A stretch of 34,546 nucleotides of DNA from Nemertoderma westbladi (GCA_032718475.1 JAUCBJ010002974.1:1-34546); one strand, 5' to 3'; positions 1-14,153 are shown, counted from the first letter of the stretch. Translations and numbers: made by a program. Notes: generated by a model not told the origin, from the letters alone.

Positions 1-3000
1 GAAGGTATCTGAGTCTCTAAGTGTTTGCCCAATGGATGGACCTACTGTACTGTAGATACGTAGGTTATCTTCTACCTGGGTTGAAGTTATCTGTCTAAGT
101 GTTTGCCCAATGGATGGACCTACTGTACTGTAGATACGTAGGTTATCTTCTACCTGGGTTGAAGTTATCTGTCTAAGTGTTTGCCCAATGGATGGACCTA
201 CTGTACTGTAGATACGTAGGTTATCTTCTACCTGGGTTGAAGTTATCTGTCTAAGTGTTTGCCCAATGGATGGACCTACTGTACTGTAGATACGTAGGTT
301 ATCTTCTACCTGGGTTGAAGTTATCTGTCTAAGTGTTTGCCCAATGGATGGACCTACTGTACTGTAGATACGTAGGTTATCTTCTACCTGGGTTGAAGTT
401 ATCTGTCTAAGTGTTTGCCCAATGGATGGACCTACTGTACTGTAGATACGTAGGTTATCTTCTACCTGGTTGAAGTTATCTGTCTAAGTGTTTGCCCAAT
501 GGATGGACCTACTGTACTGTAGATACGTAGGTTATCTTCTACCTGGGTTGAAGTTATCTGTCTAAGTGTTTGCCCAATGGATGGACCTACTTTACTGTAG
601 ATACGTAGGTTATCTTCTACCTGGGTCGAAGTTATCTGTCTAAGTGTTTTCACAATGGATGGACCTACTGTACTGTAGATACGTAGGTTATCTTCTACCT
701 GGTTGAAGTTATCTGTCTAAGTGTTTGCCCAATGGATGGACCTACTGTACTGTAGATACGTAGGTTATCTTCTACCTGGGTTGAAGTTATCTGTCTAAGT
801 GTTTTCACAATGGATGGACCTACTGTACTGTAGATACGTAGGTTATCTTCTACCTGGGTTGAAGTTATCTGTCTAAGTGTTTGCACAATGGATGGACCTA
901 CTGTACTGTAGATACGTAGGTTATCTTCTACCTGGGTCGAAGTTATCTGTCTAAGTGTTTTCACAATGGATGGACCTACTGTACTGTAGATACGTAGGTT
1001 ATCTTCTACCTGGGTTGAAGTTATCTGTCTAAGTGTTTGCCCAATGGATGGACCTACTGTACTGTAGATACGTAGGTTATCTTCTACCTGGGTTGAAGTT
1101 ATCTGTCTAAGTGTTTTCACAATGGATGGACCTACTGTACTGTAGATACGTAGGTTATCTTCTACCCGGGTTGAAGTTATCTGTCTAAGTGTTTTCACAA
1201 TGGATGGACCTACTGTACTGTAGATACGTAGGTTATCTTCTACCTGGGTTGAAGTTATCTGTCTAAGTGTTTGCCCAATGGATGGACCTACTGTACTGTA
1301 GATACGTAGGTTATCTTCTACCCGGGTTGAAGTTATCTGTCTAAGTGTTTTCACAATGGATGGACCTACTGTACTGTAGATACGTAGGTTATCTTCTACC
1401 CGGGTCGAAGTTATCTGTCTAAGTGTTTTCACAATGGATGGACCTACTGTACTGTAGATACGTAGGTTATCTTCTACCTGGGTTGAAGTTATCTGTCTAA
1501 GTGTTTTCACAATGGATGGACCTACTGTACTGTATATACGTAGGTTATCTTCTACCTGGGTCGAAGTTATCTGTCTAAGTGTTTTCACAATGGATGGACC
1601 TACTGTACTGTAGATACGTAGGTTATCTTCTACCTGGGTCGAAGTTATCTGTCTAAGTGTTTTCACAATGGATGGACCTACTGTACTGTAGATACGTAGG
1701 TTATCTTCTACCTGGGTTGAAGTTATCTGTCTAAGTGTTTGCCCAATGGATGGACCTACTGTACTGTAGATACGTAGGTTATCTTCTACCTGGGTCGAAG
1801 TTATCTGTCTAAGTGTTTTCACAATGGATGGACCTAAGTTGTACTGTAGATACGTAGGTTATCTTCTACCTGGGTCGAAGTTATCTGTCTAAGTGTTTTC
1901 ACAATGGATGGACCTACTGTACTGTAGATACGTAGGTTATCTTCTACCCGGGTTGAAGTTATCTGTCTAAGTGTTTGCACAATGGATGGACCTACTGTAC
2001 TGTAGATACGTAGGTTATCTTCTACCCGGGTTGAAGTTATCTGTCTAAGTGTTTGCACAATGGATGGACCTACTGTACTGTAGATACGTAGGTTATCTTC
2101 TACCTGGGTCGAAGTTATCTGTCTAAGTGTTTTCACAATGGATGGACCTACTGTACTGTAGATACGTAGGTTATCTTCTACCCGGGTTGAAGTTATCTGT
2201 CTAAGTGTTTGCACAATGGATGGACCTACTGTACTGTAGATACGTAGGTTATCTTCTACCTGGGTTGAAGTTATCTGTCTAAGTGTTTGCACAATGGGTG
2301 GACCTACTGTACTGTAGATACGTAGGTTATCTTCTACCCGGGTTGAAGTTATCTGTCTAAGTGTTTGCACAATGGATGGACCTACTGTACTGTAGATACG
2401 TAGGTTATCTTCTACCCGGGTTGAAGTTATCTGTCTAAGTGTTTGCACAATGGATGGACCTACTGTACTGTAGATACGTAGGGTATCTTCTACCCGGTCG
2501 AAGTTATCTGTCTAAGTGTTTTCACAATGGATGGACCTACTTTACTGTAGATACGTAGGTTCTCTTCTACCTGGGTCGAAGTTATCTGTCTAAGTGTTTT
2601 CACAATGGATGGACCTACTTTACTGTAGATACGTAGGTTATCTTCTACCTGGGTCGAAGTTATCTGTCTAAGTGTTTTCACAATGGATGGACCTACTGTA
2701 CTGTAGATACGTAGGTTATCTTCTACCTGGGTCGAAGTTATCTGTCTAAGTGTTTTCACAATGGATGGACCTACTGTACTGTAGATACGTAGGGTATCTT
2801 CTACCCGGGTCGAAGTTATCTGTCTAAGTGTTTTCACAATGGATGGACCTACTGTACTGTAGATACGTAGGTTATCTTCTACCTGGGTTGAAGTTATCTG
2901 TCTAAGTGTTTGCCCAATGGATGGACCTACTGTACTGTAGATACGTAGGTTATCTTCTACCTGGGTTGAAGTTATCTGTCTAAGTGTTTGCCCAATGGAT

Positions 3001-5467
3001 GGACCTACTGTACTGTAGATACGTAGGTTATCGTCTACCTGGGTTGAAGTTATCTGTCTAAGTGTTTGCCCAATGGATGGACCTACTGTACTGTAGATAC
3101 GTAGGTTATCTTCTACCTGGGTTGAAGTTATCTGTCTAAGTGTTTTCACAATGGATGGACCTACTGTACTGTAGATACGTAGGGTATCTTCTACCCGGTC
3201 GAAGTTATCTGTCTAAGTGTTTTCACAATGGATGGACCTACTTTACTGTAGATACGTAGGTTATCTTCTACCTGGGTCGAAGTTATCTGTCTAAGTGTTT
3301 TCACAATGGATGGACCTACTTTACTGTAGATACGTAGGTTATCTTCTACCTGGGTCGAAGTTATCTGTCTAAGTGTTTTCACAATGGATGGACCTACTGT
3401 ACTGTAGATACGTAGGGTATCTTCTACCCGGTCGAAGTTATCTGTCTAAGTGTTTTCACAATGGATGGACCTACTTTACTGTAGATACGTAGGTTATCTT
3501 CTACCTGGGTCGAAGTTATCTGTCTAAGTGTTTTCACAATGGATGGACCTACTTTACTGTAGATACGTAGGTTATCTTCTACCTGGGTCGAAGTTATCTG
3601 TCTAAGTGTTTTCACAATGGATGGACCTACTGTACTGTAGATACGTAGGTTATCTTCTACCTGGGTCGAAGTTATCTGTCTAAGTGTTTTCACAATGGAT
3701 GGACCTACTGTACTGTAGATACGTAGGTTATCTTCTACCTGGGTCGAAGTTATCTGTCTAAGTGTTTTCACAATGGATGGACCTACTGTACTGTAGATAC
3801 GTAGGGTATCTTCTACCCGGGTCGAAGTTATCTGTCTAAGTGTTTTCACAATGGATGGACCTACTGTACTGTAGATACGTAGGTTATCGTCTACCTGGGT
3901 TGAAGTTATCTGTCAAGTGTTTGCACAATGGATGGACCTACTTTACTGTAGATACGTAGGTTATCTTCTACCTGGGTCGAAGTTATCTGTCTAAGTGTTT
4001 TCACAATGGATGGACCTACTGTACTGTAGATACGTAGGTTATCTTCTACCTGAGTCGAAGTTATCTGTCTAAGTGTTTGCCCAATGGATGGACCTACTGT
4101 ACTGTAGATACGTAGGTTATCTTCTACCCGGGTCGAAGTTATCTGTCTAAGTGTTTTCACAATGGATGGACCTACTGTACTGTAGATACGTAGGTTATCG
4201 TCTACCTGGGTTGAAGTTATCTGTCAAGTGTTTGCACAATGGATGGACCTACTTTACTGTAGATACGTAGGTTATCTTCTACCTGGGTCGAAGTTATCTG
4301 TCTAAGTGTTTTCACAATGGATGGACCTACTGTACTGTAGATACGTAGGTTATCGTCTACCTGGGTTGAAGTTATCTGTCAAGTGTTTGCACAATGGATG
4401 GACCTACTTTACTGTAGATACGTAGGTTATCTTCTACCTGGGTCGAAGTTATCTGTCTAAGTGTTTTCACAATGGAAGGACCTACTGTACTGTAGATACG
4501 TAGGTTATCTTCTACCTGGGTTGAAGTTATCTGTCTAAGTGTTTGCCCAATGGATGGACCTACTGTACTGTAGATACGTAGGTTATCTTCTACCTGGGTT
4601 GAAGTTATCTGTCTAAGTGTTTGCCCAATGGATGGACCTACTGTACTGTAGATACGTAGGTTATCGTCTACCTGGGTTGAAGTTATCTGTCTAAGTATTT
4701 GCCCAATGGATGGACCTACTGTACTGTAGATACGTAGGGTATCTTCTACCCGGTTGAAGTTATCTGTCTAAGTGTTTGCCCAATGGATGGACCTACTGTA
4801 CTGTAGATACGTAGGTTATCTTCTACCTGGGTTGAAGTTATCTGTCTAAGTGTTTGCACAATGGATGGACCTACTGTACTGTAGATACGTAGGGTATCTT
4901 CTACCTGGGTTGAAGTTATCTGTCTAAGTGTTTGCCCAATGGATGGACCTACTGTACTGTAGATACGTAGGTTATCGTCTACCTGGGTTGAAGTTATCTG
5001 TCTAAGTGTTTGCCCAATGGATGGACCTACTGTACTGTAGATACGTAGGTTATCGTCTACCTGGGTTGAAGTTATCTGTCTAAGTGTTTGCCCAATGGAT
5101 GGACCTACTGTACTGTAGATACGTAGGTTATCGTCTACCTGGGTTGAAGTTATCTGTCTAAGTGTTTGCACAATAGATGGACCTACTGTACTGTAGATAC
5201 GTAGGTTATCTTCTACCTGGGTCGAAGTTATCTGTCTAAGTGTTTTCACAATGGATGGACCTACTTTACTGTAGATACGTAGGTTATCTTCTACCTGGGT
5301 CGAAGTTATCTGTCTAAGTGTTTTCACAATGGATGGACCTACTGTACTGTAGATACGTAGGTTATCTTCTACCTGGGTCGAAGTTATCTGTCTAAGTGTT
5401 TTCACAATGGATGGACCTACTTTACTGTAGATACGTAGGTTATCTTCTACCTGGGTTGAAGTTATCT

Positions 5468-5940
5468 GTCAAGTGTTTGCACAATGGATGGACCTACTTT
5501 ACTGTAGATACGTAGGTTATCTTCTACCTGGGTCGAAGTTATCTGTCTAAGTGTTTTCACAATGGATGGACCTACTTTACTGTAGATACGTAGGTTATCT
5601 TCTACCTGGGTCGAAGTTATCTGTCTAAGTGTTTTCACAATGGATGGACCTACTGTACTGTAGATACGTAGGTTATCGTCTACCTGGGTTGAAGTTATCT
5701 GTCAAGTGTTTGCACAATGGATGGACCTACTTTACTGTAGATACGTAGGTTATCTTCTACCTGGGTCGAAGTTATCTGTCTAAGTGTTTTCACAATGGAT
5801 GGACCTACTTTACTGTAGATACGTAGGTTATCTTCTACCTGGGTCGAAGTTATCTGTCTAAGTGTTTTCACAATGGATGGACCTACTGTACTGTAGATAC
5901 GTAGGTTATCGTCTACCTGGGTTGAAGTTATCTGTCAAGT
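5468..5940. repeat. Trimer higher-order repeat (233 bp) in the 78-bp array
   Basis: The 1-bp-deleted GTCAAGTG monomer recurs at 5,468, 5,701 and 5,934, exactly 233 bp apart (three monomers minus one base). The two intervening monomers carry the same TTTTCAC, TTTACTG and TCGAAG variants each time. This marks local amplification of a three-monomer block. The same marker is spaced 311 and 155 bp apart at 3,912, 4,223 and 4,378. Confidence 0.8.
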
Positions 5941-7044
5941 GTTTGCACAATGGATGGACCTACTTTACTGTAGATACGTAGGTTATCTTCTACCTGGGTC
6001 GAAGTTATCTGTCTAAGTGTTTTCACAATGGATGGACCTACTGTACTGTAGATACGTAGGTTATCGTCTACCTGGGTTGAAGTTATCTGTCTAAGTGTTT
6101 GCCCAATGGATGGACCTACTGTACTGTAGATACGTAGGTTATCTTCTACCCGGGTTGAAGTTATCTGTCTAAGTGTTTGCACAATGGATGGATCTACTGT
6201 ACTGTAGATACGTAGGTTATCTTCTACCCGGGTTGAAGTTATCTGTCTAAGTGTTTGCCCAATGGATGGACCTACTGTACTGTAGATACGTAGGTTATCT
6301 TCTACCCGGGTTGAAGTTATCTGTCTAAGTGTTTTCACAATGGATGGACCTACTGTACTGTAGATACGTAGGTTATCTTCTACCCGGGTTGAAGTTATCT
6401 GTCTAAGTGTTTGCCCAATGGATGGACCTACTGTACTGTAGATACGTAGGTTATCTTCTACCCGGGTTGAAGTTATCTGTCTAAGTGTTTGCACAATGGA
6501 TGGACCTACTGTACTGTAGATACGTAGGTTATCTTCTACCTGGGTTGAAGTTATCTGTCTAAGTGTTTGCCCAATGGATGGACCTACTGTACTGTAGATA
6601 CGTAGGTTATCTTCTACCTGGGTAGAAGTTATCTGTCTAAGTGTTTGCCAAATGGATGGACCTACTGTACTGTAGATACGTAGGGTATCTTCTACCTGGG
6701 TTGAAGTTATCTGTCTAAGTGTTTGCACAATGGATGGACCTACTGTACTGTAGATACGTAGGTTATCTTCTACCTGGGTTGAAGTTATCTGTCTAAGTGT
6801 TTGCCCAATGGATGAACCTACTGTACTGTAGATACGTAGGGTATCTTCTACCCGGGTCGAAGTTATCTGTCTAAGTGTTTGCACAATGGATGGACCTACT
6901 GTACTGTAGATACGTAGGGTATCTTCTACCCGGGTCGAAGTTATCTGTCTAAGTGTTTGCACAATGGATGGACCTACTGTACTGTAGATACGTAGGTTAT
7001 CTTCTACCTGGGTTGTAGTTATCTGTCTAAGTGTTTGCACAATG

Positions 7045-8310
7045 GATGGACCTACTGTACTGTAGATACGTAGGGTATCTTCTACCCGGGTCGAAGTTAT
7101 CTGTCTAAGTGTTTGCACAATGGATGGACCTACTGTACTGTAGATACGTAGGTTATCTTCTACCTGGGTTGAAGTTATCTGTCTAAGTGTTTGCACAATG
7201 GATGAACCTACTGTACTGTAGATACGTAGGGTATCTTCTACCCGGGTCGAAGTTATCTGTCTAAGTGTTTGCACAATGGATGGACCTACTGTACTGTAGA
7301 TACGTAGGTTATCTTCTACCTGGTTGAAGTTATCTGTCTAAGTGTTTGCACAATGGATGAACCTACTGTACTGTAGATACGTAGGGTATCTTCTACCCGG
7401 GTCGAAGTTATCTGTCTAAGTGTTTGCACAATGGATGGACCTACTGTACTGTAGATACGTAGGTTATCTTCTACCTGGGTTGAAGTTATCTGTCTAAGTG
7501 TTTGCACAATGGATGAACCTACTGTACTGTAGATACGTAGGGTATCTTCTACCCGGGTCGAAGTTATCTGTCTAAGTGTTTGCACAATGGATGGACCTAC
7601 TGTACTGTAGATACGTAGGTTATCTTCTACCTGGGTTGAAGTTATCTGTCTAAGTGTTTGCACAATGGATGAACCTACTGTACTGTAGATACGTAGGGTA
7701 TCTTCTACCCGGGTCGAAGTTATCTGTCTAAGTGTTTGCACAATGGATGGACCTACTGTACTGTAGATACGTAGGTTATCTTCTACCTGGTTGAAGTTAT
7801 CTGTCTAAGTGTTTGCACAATAGATGGACCTACTGTACTGTAGATACGTAGGTTATCTTCTACCTGGGTTGAAGTTATCTGTCTAAGTGTTTGCACAATG
7901 GATGAACCTACTGTACTGTAGATACGTAGGGTATCTTCTACCCGGGTCGAAGTTATCTGTCTAAGTGTTTGCACAATGGATGGACCTACTGTACTGTAGA
8001 TACGTAGGTTATCTTCTACCTGGGTTGAAGTTATCTGTCTAAGTGTTTGCACAATGGATGAACCTACTGTACTGTAGATACGTAGGGTATCTTCTACCCG
8101 GGTCGAAGTTATCTGTCTAAGTGTTTGCACAATGGATGGACCTACTGTACTGTAGATACGTAGGTTATCTTCTACCTGGGTTGAAGTTATCTGTCTAAGT
8201 GTTTGCACAATGGATGAACCTACTGTACTGTAGATACGTAGGGTATCTTCTACCCGGGTCGAAGTTATCTGTCTAAGTGTTTGCACAATGGATGGACCTA
8301 CTGTACTGTA
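7045..8310. repeat. Dimer higher-order repeat (156 bp) in the 78-bp array
   Basis: Two monomer types alternate. One has GGGTATC, CCCGGG and TCGAAG. The other has GGTTATC, CCTGGG and TTGAAG and is followed by GATGAACC. The GATGAACC marker falls at 7,201, 7,356, 7,512, 7,668, 7,901, 8,057 and 8,213. The spacings are 156 bp, with 155 and 233 where a 1-bp-deleted monomer interrupts. This is a classic two-monomer higher-order unit. Confidence 0.85.
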
Positions 8311-8609
8311 GATACGTAGGTTATCTTCTACCTGGTTGAAGTTATCTGTCTAAGTGTTTGCACAATAGATGGACCTACTGTACTGTAGATACGTAGGTTA
8401 TCTTCTACCCGGGTTGAAGTTATCTGTCTAAGTGTTTGCCCAATGGATGGACCTACTGTACTGTAGATACGTAGGTTATCTTCTACCCGGGTTGAAGTTA
8501 TCTGTCTAAGTGTTTGCCCAATGGATGGACCTACTGTACTGTAGATACGTAGGGTATCTTCTACCCGGGTTGAAGTTATCTGTCTAAGTGTTTGCCCAAT
8601 GGATGGACC

Positions 8610-10030
8610 TACTGTACTGTAGATACGTAGGGTATCTTCTACCTGGGTTGAAGTTATCTGTCTATGTTTGCACAATGGATTGACCTACTGTACTGTAGAT
8701 ACGTAGGTTATCTTCTACCCGGGTTGAAGTTATCTGTCTAAGTGTTTGCACAATGGATGGACCTACTGTACTGTAGATACGTAGGTTATCTTCTACCTGA
8801 GTTGAAGTTATCTGTCTAAGTGTTTGCACAATGGATGGACCTACTGTACTGTAGATACGTAGGTTATCTTCTACCTGGGTTGAAGTTATCTGTCTAAGTG
8901 TTTGCACAATGGATGGACCTACTGTACTGTAGATACGTAGGTTATCTTCTACCTGGGTTGAAGTTATCTATCTAAGTGTTTGCCAAATGGATGGACCTAC
9001 TGTACTGTAGATACGTAGGTTATCTTCTACCCGGGTTGAAGTTATCTGTCTAAGTGTTTGCACAATGGATGGACCTACTGTACTGTAGATACGTAGGGTA
9101 TCTTCTACCCGGGTTGAAGTTATCTGTTTTGCCCAATGGATGGACCTACTGTACTGTAGATACGTAGGTTATCTTCTACCCGGGTCGAAGTTATCTGTCT
9201 AAGTGTTTGCCCAATGGATGGACCTACTTTACTGTAGATACGTAGGTTATCTTCTACCTGGGTTGAAGTTATCTGTCTAAGTGTTTGCCCAATGGATGGA
9301 CCTACTGTACTGTAGATACGTAGGTTATCTTCTACCCGGGTTGAAGTTATCTGTCTAAGTGTTTGCACAATGGATGGACCTACTGTACTGTAGATACGTA
9401 GGGTATCTTCTACCCGGGTTGAAGTTATCTGTCTAAGTGTTTACCCAATGGATGGACCTACTGTACTGTAGATACGTAGGTTATCTTCTACCTGGGTTGA
9501 AGTTATCTGTCTAAGTGTTTGCACAATGGATGGACCTACTGTACTGTAGATACGTAGGGTATCTTCTACCTGGGTTGAAGTTATCTGTCTAAGTGTTTGC
9601 ACAATGGATGGACCTACTGTACTGTAGATACGTAGGTTATCGTCTACCTGGGTTGAAGTTATCTGTCTAAGTGTTTGCCCAATGGATGGACCTACTGTAC
9701 TGTAGATACGTAGGTTATCGTCTACCTGGGTTGAAGTTATCTGTCTAAGTGTTTGCCCAATGGATGGACCTACTGTACTGTAGATACGTAGGTTATCTTC
9801 TACCCGGGTTGAAGTTATCTGTCTAAGTGTTTGCACAATGGATGGACCTACTGTACTGTAGATACGTAGGGTATCTTCTACCCGGGTTGAAGTTATCTGT
9901 CTAAGTGTTTGCCCAATGGATGGACCTACTGTACTGTAGATACGTAGGTTATCTTCTACCTGGGTTGAAGTTATCTGTCTAAGTGTTTGCCCAATGGATG
10001 GACCTACTGTACTGTAGATACGTAGGTTAT
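8610..10030. repeat. Duplicated ~1.42-kb block, copy A (offset 4,123 bp)
   Basis: About 18 monomers here carry the same ordered series of variants as 12,733-14,153. Shared markers include the CTATGTTT deletion, CCTGAG, the ATCTATCT/GCCAAAT monomer, the 7-bp deletion, a TTTACTG monomer, the TTTACCC nonsense variant and two GTCTACC monomers. All fall at a constant 4,123-bp offset. The one clear difference I saw is GGATTGACC near 8,680 versus GGATGGACC in the other copy. Confidence 0.85.
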
Positions 10031-11394
10031 CTTCTACCTGGGTTGAAGTTATCTGTCTAAGTGTTTGCACAATGGATGGACCTACTGTACTGTAGATACG
10101 TAGGTTATCTTCTACCTGGGTTGAAGTTATCTGTCTAAGTGTTTGCCCAATGGATGGACCTACTGTACTGTAGATACGTAGGGTATCTTCTACCCGGGTT
10201 GAAGTTATCTGTCTAAGTGTTTGCCCAATGGATGGACCTACTGTACTGTAGATACGTAGGTTATCTTCTACCCGGGTTGAAGTTATCTGTCTAAGTGTTT
10301 TCACAATGGATGGACCTACTGTACTGTAGATACGTAGGTTATCGTCTACCTGGGTTGAAGTTATCTGTCTAAGTGTTTGCCCAATGGATGGACCTACTGT
10401 ACTGTAGATACGTAGGTTATCTTCTACCCGGGTTGAAGTTATCTGTCTAAGTGTTTGCCCAATGGATGGACCTACTGTACTGTAGATACGTAGGTTATCT
10501 TCTACCTGAGTTGAAGTTATCTGTCTAAGTGTTTGCCCAATGGATGGACCTACTGTACTGTAGATACGTAGGTTATCTTCTACCTGAGTCGAAGTTATCT
10601 GTCTAAGTGTTTGCCCAATGGATGGACCTACTGTACTGTAGATACGTAGGGTATCTTCTACCTGGGTTGAAGTTATCTGTCTAAGTGTTTGCCCAATGGA
10701 TGGATCTACTGTACTGTAGATACGTAGGTTATCTTCTACCTGGGTCGAAGTTATCTGTCTAAGTGTTTGCCCAATGGATGGACCTACTGTACTGTAGATA
10801 CGTAGGTTATCTTCTACCCGGGTTGAAGTTATCTGTCTAAGTGTTTGCACAATGGATGGATCTACTGTACTGTAGATACGTAGGTTATCTTCTACCCGGG
10901 TTGAAGTTATCTGTCTAAGTGTTTACCCAATGGATGGACCTACTGTACTGTAGATACGTAGGTTATCTTCTACCTGAGTTGAAGTTATCTGTCTAAGTGT
11001 TTGCCCAATGGATGGACCTACTGTACTGTAGATACGTAGGTTATCTTCTACCTGAGTCGAAGTTATCTGTCTAAGTGTTTGCCCAATGGATGGACCTACT
11101 GTACTGTAGATACGTAGGGTATCTTCTACCTGGGTTGAAGTTATCTGTCTAAGTGTTTGCCCAATGGATGGATCTACTGTACTGTAGATACGTAGGTTAT
11201 CTTCTACCTGGGTCGAAGTTATCTGTTTAAGTGTTTGCCCAATGGATGGACCTACTGTACTGTAGATACGTAGGTTATCTTCTACCCGGGTTGAAGTTAT
11301 CTGTCTAAGTGTTTTCACAATGGATGGACCTACTGTACTGTAGATACGTAGGTTATCGTCTACCTGGGTTGAAGTTATCTGTCTAAGTGTTTGC

Positions 11395-12784
11395 CCAATG
11401 GATGGACCTACTGTACTGTAGATACGTAGGTTATCTTCTACCCGGGTTGAAGTTATCTGTCTAAGTGTTTGCCCAATGGATGGACCTACTGTACTGTAGA
11501 TACGTAGGTTATCTTCTACCTGAGTTGAAGTTATCTGTCTAAGTGTTTGCCCAATGGATGGACCTACTGTACTGTAGATACGTAGGTTATCTTCTACCCG
11601 GGTTGAAGTTATCTGTCTAAGTGTTTGCCCAATGGATGGACCTACTGTACTGTAGATACGTAGGTTATCTTCTACCTGAGTTGAAGTTATCTGTCTAAGT
11701 GTTTGCACAATGGATGGACCTACTGTACTGTAGATACGTAGGTTATCTTCTACCTGAGTCGAAGTTATCTGTCTAAGTGTTTGCCCAATGGATGGACCTA
11801 CTGTACTGTAGATACGTAGGGTATCTTCTACCTGGGTTGAAGTTATCTGTCTAAGTGTTTGCCCAATGGATGGATCTACTGTACTGTAGATACGTAGGTT
11901 ATCTTCTACCTGGGTCGAAGTTATCTGTCTAAGTGTTTGCCCAATGGATGGACCTACTGTACTGTAGATACGTAGGGTATCTTCTACCTGGGTTGAAGTT
12001 ATCTGTCTATGTTTGCACAATGGATGGACCTACTGTACTGTAGATACGTAGGTTATCTTCTACCCGGGTTGAAGTTATCTGTCTAAGTGTTTGCACAATG
12101 GATGGACCTACTGTACTGTAGATACGTAGGTTATCTTCTACCTGAGTTGAAGTTATCTGTCTAAGTGTTTGCACAATGGATGGACCTACTGTACTGTAGA
12201 TACGTAGGTTATCTTCTACCCGGGTTGAAGTTATCTGTCTAAGTGTTTGCCCAATGGATGGACCTACTGTACTGTAGATACGTAGGTTATCTTCTACCTG
12301 AGTTGAAGTTATCTGTCTAAGTGTTTGCCCAATGGATGGACCTACTGTACTGTAGATACGTAGGTTATCTTCTACCCGGGTTGAAGTTATCTGTCTAAGT
12401 GTTTGCCCAATGGATGGACCTACTGTACTGTAGATACGTAGGTTATCTTCTACCTGAGTTGAAGTTATCTGTCTAAGTGTTTGCACAATGGATGGACCTA
12501 CTGTACTGTAGATACGTAGGTTATCTTCTACCTGAGTCGAAGTTATCTGTCTAAGTGTTTGCCCAATGGATGGACCTACTGTACTGTAGATACGTAGGGT
12601 ATCTTCTACCTGGGTTGAAGTTATCTGTCTAAGTGTTTGCCCAATGGATGGATCTACTGTACTGTAGATACGTAGGTTATCTTCTACCTGGGTCGAAGTT
12701 ATCTGTCTAAGTGTTTGCCCAATGGATGGACCTACTGTACTGTAGATACGTAGGGTATCTTCTACCTGGGTTGAAGTTATCTGT
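11395..12784. repeat. 10-monomer (778-bp) tandem duplication in the 78-bp array
   Basis: Eight consecutive monomers (about 11,395-12,006) recur in the same order at about 12,173-12,784, with a 778-bp offset (ten monomers minus two bases). The shared order is CCCGGG, CCTGAG, CCCGGG, CCTGAG, CCTGAG with TCGAAG, GGGTATC followed by GATCT, TCGAAG, then GGGTATC leading into the 2-bp-deleted CTATGTTT junction. Confidence 0.8.
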
Positions 12785-14153
12785 CTATGTTTGCACAATG
12801 GATGGACCTACTGTACTGTAGATACGTAGGTTATCTTCTACCCGGGTTGAAGTTATCTGTCTAAGTGTTTGCACAATGGATGGACCTACTGTACTGTAGA
12901 TACGTAGGTTATCTTCTACCTGAGTTGAAGTTATCTGTCTAAGTGTTTGCACAATGGATGGACCTACTGTACTGTAGATACGTAGGTTATCTTCTACCTG
13001 GGTTGAAGTTATCTGTCTAAGTGTTTGCACAATGGATGGACCTACTGTACTGTAGATACGTAGGTTATCTTCTACCTGGGTTGAAGTTATCTATCTAAGT
13101 GTTTGCCAAATGGATGGACCTACTGTACTGTAGATACGTAGGTTATCTTCTACCCGGGTTGAAGTTATCTGTCTAAGTGTTTGCACAATGGATGGACCTA
13201 CTGTACTGTAGATACGTAGGGTATCTTCTACCCGGGTTGAAGTTATCTGTTTTGCCCAATGGATGGACCTACTGTACTGTAGATACGTAGGTTATCTTCT
13301 ACCCGGGTCGAAGTTATCTGTCTAAGTGTTTGCCCAATGGATGGACCTACTTTACTGTAGATACGTAGGTTATCTTCTACCTGGGTTGAAGTTATCTGTC
13401 TAAGTGTTTGCCCAATGGATGGACCTACTGTACTGTAGATACGTAGGTTATCTTCTACCCGGGTTGAAGTTATCTGTCTAAGTGTTTGCACAATGGATGG
13501 ACCTACTGTACTGTAGATACGTAGGGTATCTTCTACCCGGGTTGAAGTTATCTGTCTAAGTGTTTACCCAATGGATGGACCTACTGTACTGTAGATACGT
13601 AGGTTATCTTCTACCTGGGTTGAAGTTATCTGTCTAAGTGTTTGCACAATGGATGGACCTACTGTACTGTAGATACGTAGGGTATCTTCTACCTGGGTTG
13701 AAGTTATCTGTCTAAGTGTTTGCACAATGGATGGACCTACTGTACTGTAGATACGTAGGTTATCGTCTACCTGGGTTGAAGTTATCTGTCTAAGTGTTTG
13801 CCCAATGGATGGACCTACTGTACTGTAGATACGTAGGTTATCGTCTACCTGGGTTGAAGTTATCTGTCTAAGTGTTTGCCCAATGGATGGACCTACTGTA
13901 CTGTAGATACGTAGGTTATCTTCTACCCGGGTTGAAGTTATCTGTCTAAGTGTTTGCACAATGGATGGACCTACTGTACTGTAGATACGTAGGGTATCTT
14001 CTACCCGGGTTGAAGTTATCTGTCTAAGTGTTTGCCCAATGGATGGACCTACTGTACTGTAGATACGTAGGTTATCTTCTACCTGGGTTGAAGTTATCTG
14101 TCTAAGTGTTTGCCCAATGGATGGACCTACTGTACTGTAGATACGTAGGTTAT
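12733..14153. repeat. Duplicated ~1.42-kb block, copy B (offset 4,123 bp)
   Basis: This is the partner of the block at 8,610-10,030, with the same monomer order and indels. Homology stops near 14,153, where this copy has GGTTATCGTC and the other has GGTTATCTTC. Beyond that point this copy has a local four-monomer re-duplication. Confidence 0.85.
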
